From NCBI RefSeq assembly GCF_030929615.1, contig NZ_JAVFVU010000055.1, positions 1 to 33,927 of the forward strand: a stretch of 33,927 nt of DNA, written 5' to 3'. This DNA comes from Dyadobacter sp. LHD-138. Its GTDB lineage: Bacteria; Bacteroidota; Bacteroidia; Cytophagales; Spirosomataceae. The position numbers and the translations under genes are program-made. The notes under the pieces are model-generated. The model ran no database searches, was not told the DNA's origin, and saw only the letters and a list, made by a program, of their open reading frames with translations. This document shows, piece after piece, positions 31,700 to 33,927 of this stretch; within the stretch, counting starts at the first letter, position 1, and every line of letters starts with the position of its first letter.

Positions 31700-31775
31700 T
31701 TAAATTATTCAATCAACATATTGTAACTTTTAATAACTTACAGGAGTTTATTTTTTCACATTACCCTCACAAATT

Positions 31776-33779
31776 ATGAGCTTTACTCCATTCGGCACGA
31801 TGTCCGACCTCAGATCTTATTCAGATCTAACCATTACCACTTTCAATGTTGTAGAAGGCGGCAGATCAGGTTTATTCGATTTAGATAGTGCCGACACCGC
31901 AACGGCTGATGACAGTGCAATGATTGTCATACAAGGATCCTCCAGGCGCTTCAAGCGGCGCTATGAAGGGCATGTTTTACCACAATGGTTTGGTGCAATT
32001 GGCAATGGTGTTGCCGACGACACAATTCCTATCCAGGCGGCTTTGAATTTTGCCGGGTATGTCGGTTGGACTGGAACCGTAGGTGACAATACCAGAAGAT
32101 CAAGCGGAAGCTCCGTTTATTTAAAACCGGTTTCTGTCGGATACAGGATAACCTCTACGTTAAAAATTGGTGCATATACCAAACTTTTTGGTGATGTTGG
32201 AGGCGGATTTTGGTTTAACGACACAAGGAAAAGAGCCTCTGTTATCATACCAGATTTTAGTAATCCGCTCAACTGGGCCATTGATTCCGACGTATATCTC
32301 ACAGGGGGTGTACCATTAGCTTTTGACGAAATAGTGAGAGGAGAACAGTTTGATGAAGGCTTGTTATCCGCTACGATTGGAATTATTATTGAGAATATCA
32401 GTATTATGGTAAAAAGTGGCACCAGATTATTTGGTGGCATCAGGATGGCTTGTGCGCAACAAAGCCGGATCATGAATTGCTACGTTCGGGGGACTGATAT
32501 CGGTTACTCTTTTATGGCGTCCTGGGGAAGTGAGATAGACTCGCGGTCCGAAACGGCCAAGTGTGGCGTGTTCATGAGAAATGACAATAATGGTATTATA
32601 CTTAATGGATACTATGATAAATTTCCTTCACTAGAACCGTTACCAGAAACAGAAGGAAAATTGTTTGATGCATTCGGCACTTTTTCTGGCATAGACGAAT
32701 CATTTAAAACCAAAACCTACGGCGTATGGAGCCATTACAGTTATGGTTTAGCCGGCACTTCGGTTATCGTTGAACATTGGGATGTTGGGGTGGCTGCCTT
32801 GTCCGCAAGTTTTAGATTGGAATCATTATATGCCGAAGGAAATGCAACAGCTTCAATTGTCACATATGGTTGTAAACTCGAAATTGGTCACCTGACCGGG
32901 GCTCGTAATGGCTGTTCGCTTTATTGTGGTTCAGATGCCGATGTTTATTTTAGTAGCATCGATCAAGAGACAACACCTTTTTCGTCTTACATCCATAGGC
33001 ACAACACATTTATCTCCGTTCCTCAACAGGTTGCATATTATCAGAAAGGAATACACCACAGGATAGAAAAAAACAATATCTACGTGAAGGCAACTGATCC
33101 GCTCGCGAGTGCAACAAATCATGGATTCAGTGATAGATACCCGGTATCCTCAATCAACGAAGCTTTATTAAGGATAACCGATAATTATAGTTTCCGGGAC
33201 AATACTATAAATCGACCCACCAGCGAGAATTTCACGATACATATTCTGGATGATTCCAGTTATACTTTAACCGGGGCATATCTCTTATACAACGGCTCAT
33301 TAAATATTGTTGGAAATTCCTCAGCCAAGCCTACTGTCAATGTTAATTTAGGTAGAATACAGTTGCATAGTGCGAAACTAAGTACTGAAAATATCAATTG
33401 GGTGAAGAACACGGAAGATTATGGACAGGGAACAAGCAGCCCGTTTTGGCTTCATGATGGTTCAAATGACGTCTTAGTGAAAAATTGTTCTGTTTTACTT
33501 CCTGAGAATGGATTCGTGGTTCATTGTTTTTACGGAACTTCAATGATTAATTTAATACTTACCGGGACCGATGTCAATGCTCCGGTTAGTGGTGGTGTGA
33601 TCAACACAACCTATTTAAACGAAAGACCCAATTTACTTACCTATCTTCGAACGAAAGGTAATTTTACCGGTGGAATCCAAACAATAACCAGGTCTGGATA
33701 TTTTGGTGGTGGAATCAGTGACGGTGTTAGGATTCCAGATGTCTGGATCAATAAGGCTATCATTACATTAACGCCGTAG
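31776..33779 (+). CDS. Beta-helix tailspike
   Basis: 667 aa. The N-terminal 60 residues (SDLRSYSDLTITTFNVVEGGRSGLFDLD, then SSRRFKRRYEGHVLPQWFGAIGNGVADDT) contain the FGAxGNGVxDDTxxIQxAL entry motif of the pectate-lyase-like right-handed beta-helix found in phage tailspikes and depolymerases. Long runs of short strands follow (for example IIENISIMVKSG, RIMNCYVRGTDIGYSF, SLNIVGNSSAKPTVNVNLGRIQLHSAKLS), with no export signal. It probably binds or cuts a surface polysaccharide. The catalytic residues cannot be named. It stands apart from the other fibre genes, has no CA leader (CTCACAAATT before the ATG) and is close to the right flank, so it may have been acquired separately. Confidence 0.78.
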   Translation: MSFTPFGTMSDLRSYSDLTITTFNVVEGGRSGLFDLDSADTATADDSAMIVIQGSSRRFKRRYEGHVLPQWFGAIGNGVADDTIPIQAALNFAGYVGWTGTVGDNTRRSSGSSVYLKPVSVGYRITSTLKIGAYTKLFGDVGGGFWFNDTRKRASVIIPDFSNPLNWAIDSDVYLTGGVPLAFDEIVRGEQFDEGLLSATIGIIIENISIMVKSGTRLFGGIRMACAQQSRIMNCYVRGTDIGYSFMASWGSEIDSRSETAKCGVFMRNDNNGIILNGYYDKFPSLEPLPETEGKLFDAFGTFSGIDESFKTKTYGVWSHYSYGLAGTSVIVEHWDVGVAALSASFRLESLYAEGNATASIVTYGCKLEIGHLTGARNGCSLYCGSDADVYFSSIDQETTPFSSYIHRHNTFISVPQQVAYYQKGIHHRIEKNNIYVKATDPLASATNHGFSDRYPVSSINEALLRITDNYSFRDNTINRPTSENFTIHILDDSSYTLTGAYLLYNGSLNIVGNSSAKPTVNVNLGRIQLHSAKLSTENINWVKNTEDYGQGTSSPFWLHDGSNDVLVKNCSVLLPENGFVVHCFYGTSMINLILTGTDVNAPVSGGVINTTYLNERPNLLTYLRTKGNFTGGIQTITRSGYFGGGISDGVRIPDVWINKAIITLTP

Positions 33780-33800
33780 GACTAGACTTGCATCACTTAA

Positions 33801-33829
33801 AACGGGGTTCTTCAAGTAGGGGCTCCGTT
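33801..33829. terminator. Hairpin after tailspike
   Basis: AACGGGG (33801-33807) pairs with CTCCGTT (33823-33829), with one G-T pair. There is no T run on the plus strand and a TTTT on the minus strand. It is a plausible but weak terminator, lying just before the inverted repeat arm. Confidence 0.4.
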
Positions 33830-33832
33830 AGG

Positions 33833-33927
33833 AAAAACTATACTCCCTTCAAAATCAATGCATCATGAAACACTACAACTTTCTTTCGCTTTACTTTCTC
33901 CTGTTGTGTCTGTTTATCTGCACACCA
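33833..33927. repeat. Right arm of 95-bp terminal inverted repeat
   Basis: Reverse complement of 1-95 with five mismatches. It contains the leader and first 21 codons of the right flanking gene. Confidence 0.9.
33865..33927 (+). CDS. Partial signal-peptide protein, right flank
   Basis: The first 21 codons (MKHYNFLSLYFLLLCLFICT plus one) of a gene that runs off the right edge. It differs from the left-flank start at two residues (Ser/Pro, Leu/Phe). The hydrophobic stretch marks an export signal; the mature protein is not visible. Both copies are cut after the same codon. The gene faces away from the phage block and is probably host-derived. Confidence 0.6.
   Translation, partial: MKHYNFLSLYFLLLCLFICTP

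Noticed and set aside
1..33927. CRISPR array, tRNA gene or rRNA gene
   Set aside because: No regularly spaced direct repeats and no tRNA- or rRNA-like sequence were seen; the CA repeats are leader elements at separate genes.
1..33927. Terminal inverted repeats as ends of a transposon or of a protein-primed linear phage
   Set aside because: The arms encode signal peptides in open frames running outward and no transposase or DNA polymerase gene is present; flanking paralogues explain them better.

Overview
This window looks like a prophage, or a domesticated phage remnant, of a long-tailed siphovirus in a Bacteroidota bacterium (Cytophagia/Sphingobacteriia-like; genus not determinable from sequence alone). 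The host assignment rests on three things. The promoters fit the Bacteroidota -33/-7 pattern (TTG, 18-20 nt, TAnnTTTG). Shine-Dalgarno sequences are almost absent. Secreted proteins end their signal peptides in A-Q, or are lipoproteins with a Cys followed by Lys residues. Functional names come from reading motifs and gene order; no database search was run.

Layout. Positions 1-95 and 33833-33927 form an inverted repeat (90 of 95 positions match). Each arm carries the first 21 codons of an outward-facing signal-peptide protein, so the phage block sits between two divergent paralogues. 325-2617 (+) holds three lipoprotein genes, two of them followed by related copies of one terminator cassette. 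13259-2685 (-) is the capsid and tail morphogenesis operon: scaffold, decoration protein, major capsid protein, connector set, tail tube, frameshifted tail chaperone, 1733-aa tape measure. 13360-24273 (+) encodes three tail fibres, two small proteins, an 876-aa secreted protein, and a lysis region (spanin-like overlapping pair, holin-like membrane proteins, M15 endolysin). 24402-30765 (+) is the packaging and portal operon: ParB-like protein, small and large terminase, SPP1-type portal, two small proteins, and a MuF minor head protein with a GNAT-like C-terminal domain. 31491-30751 (-) is a three-gene small operon whose first gene is frameshifted. 31776-33779 (+) is a beta-helix tailspike.

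How it works together. All packaging, head, tail and lysis functions are present except a recognisable baseplate hub. No integrase, transposase, repressor or replication gene is visible. Two kinds of sequence tie the operons together. The first is a promoter built on TTGCATTGCA, which fires divergently at 13.3 kb and recurs before the terminase operon (one base changed) and before the small minus-strand operon. The second is a CA-repeat leader, AACACACACTA, placed 0-9 nt before the start codon of many genes on both strands. The leader also occurs twice as orphans among the lipoprotein genes, which links those genes to the phage. Compared with the usual phage order, the capsid-tail block is displaced and inverted.
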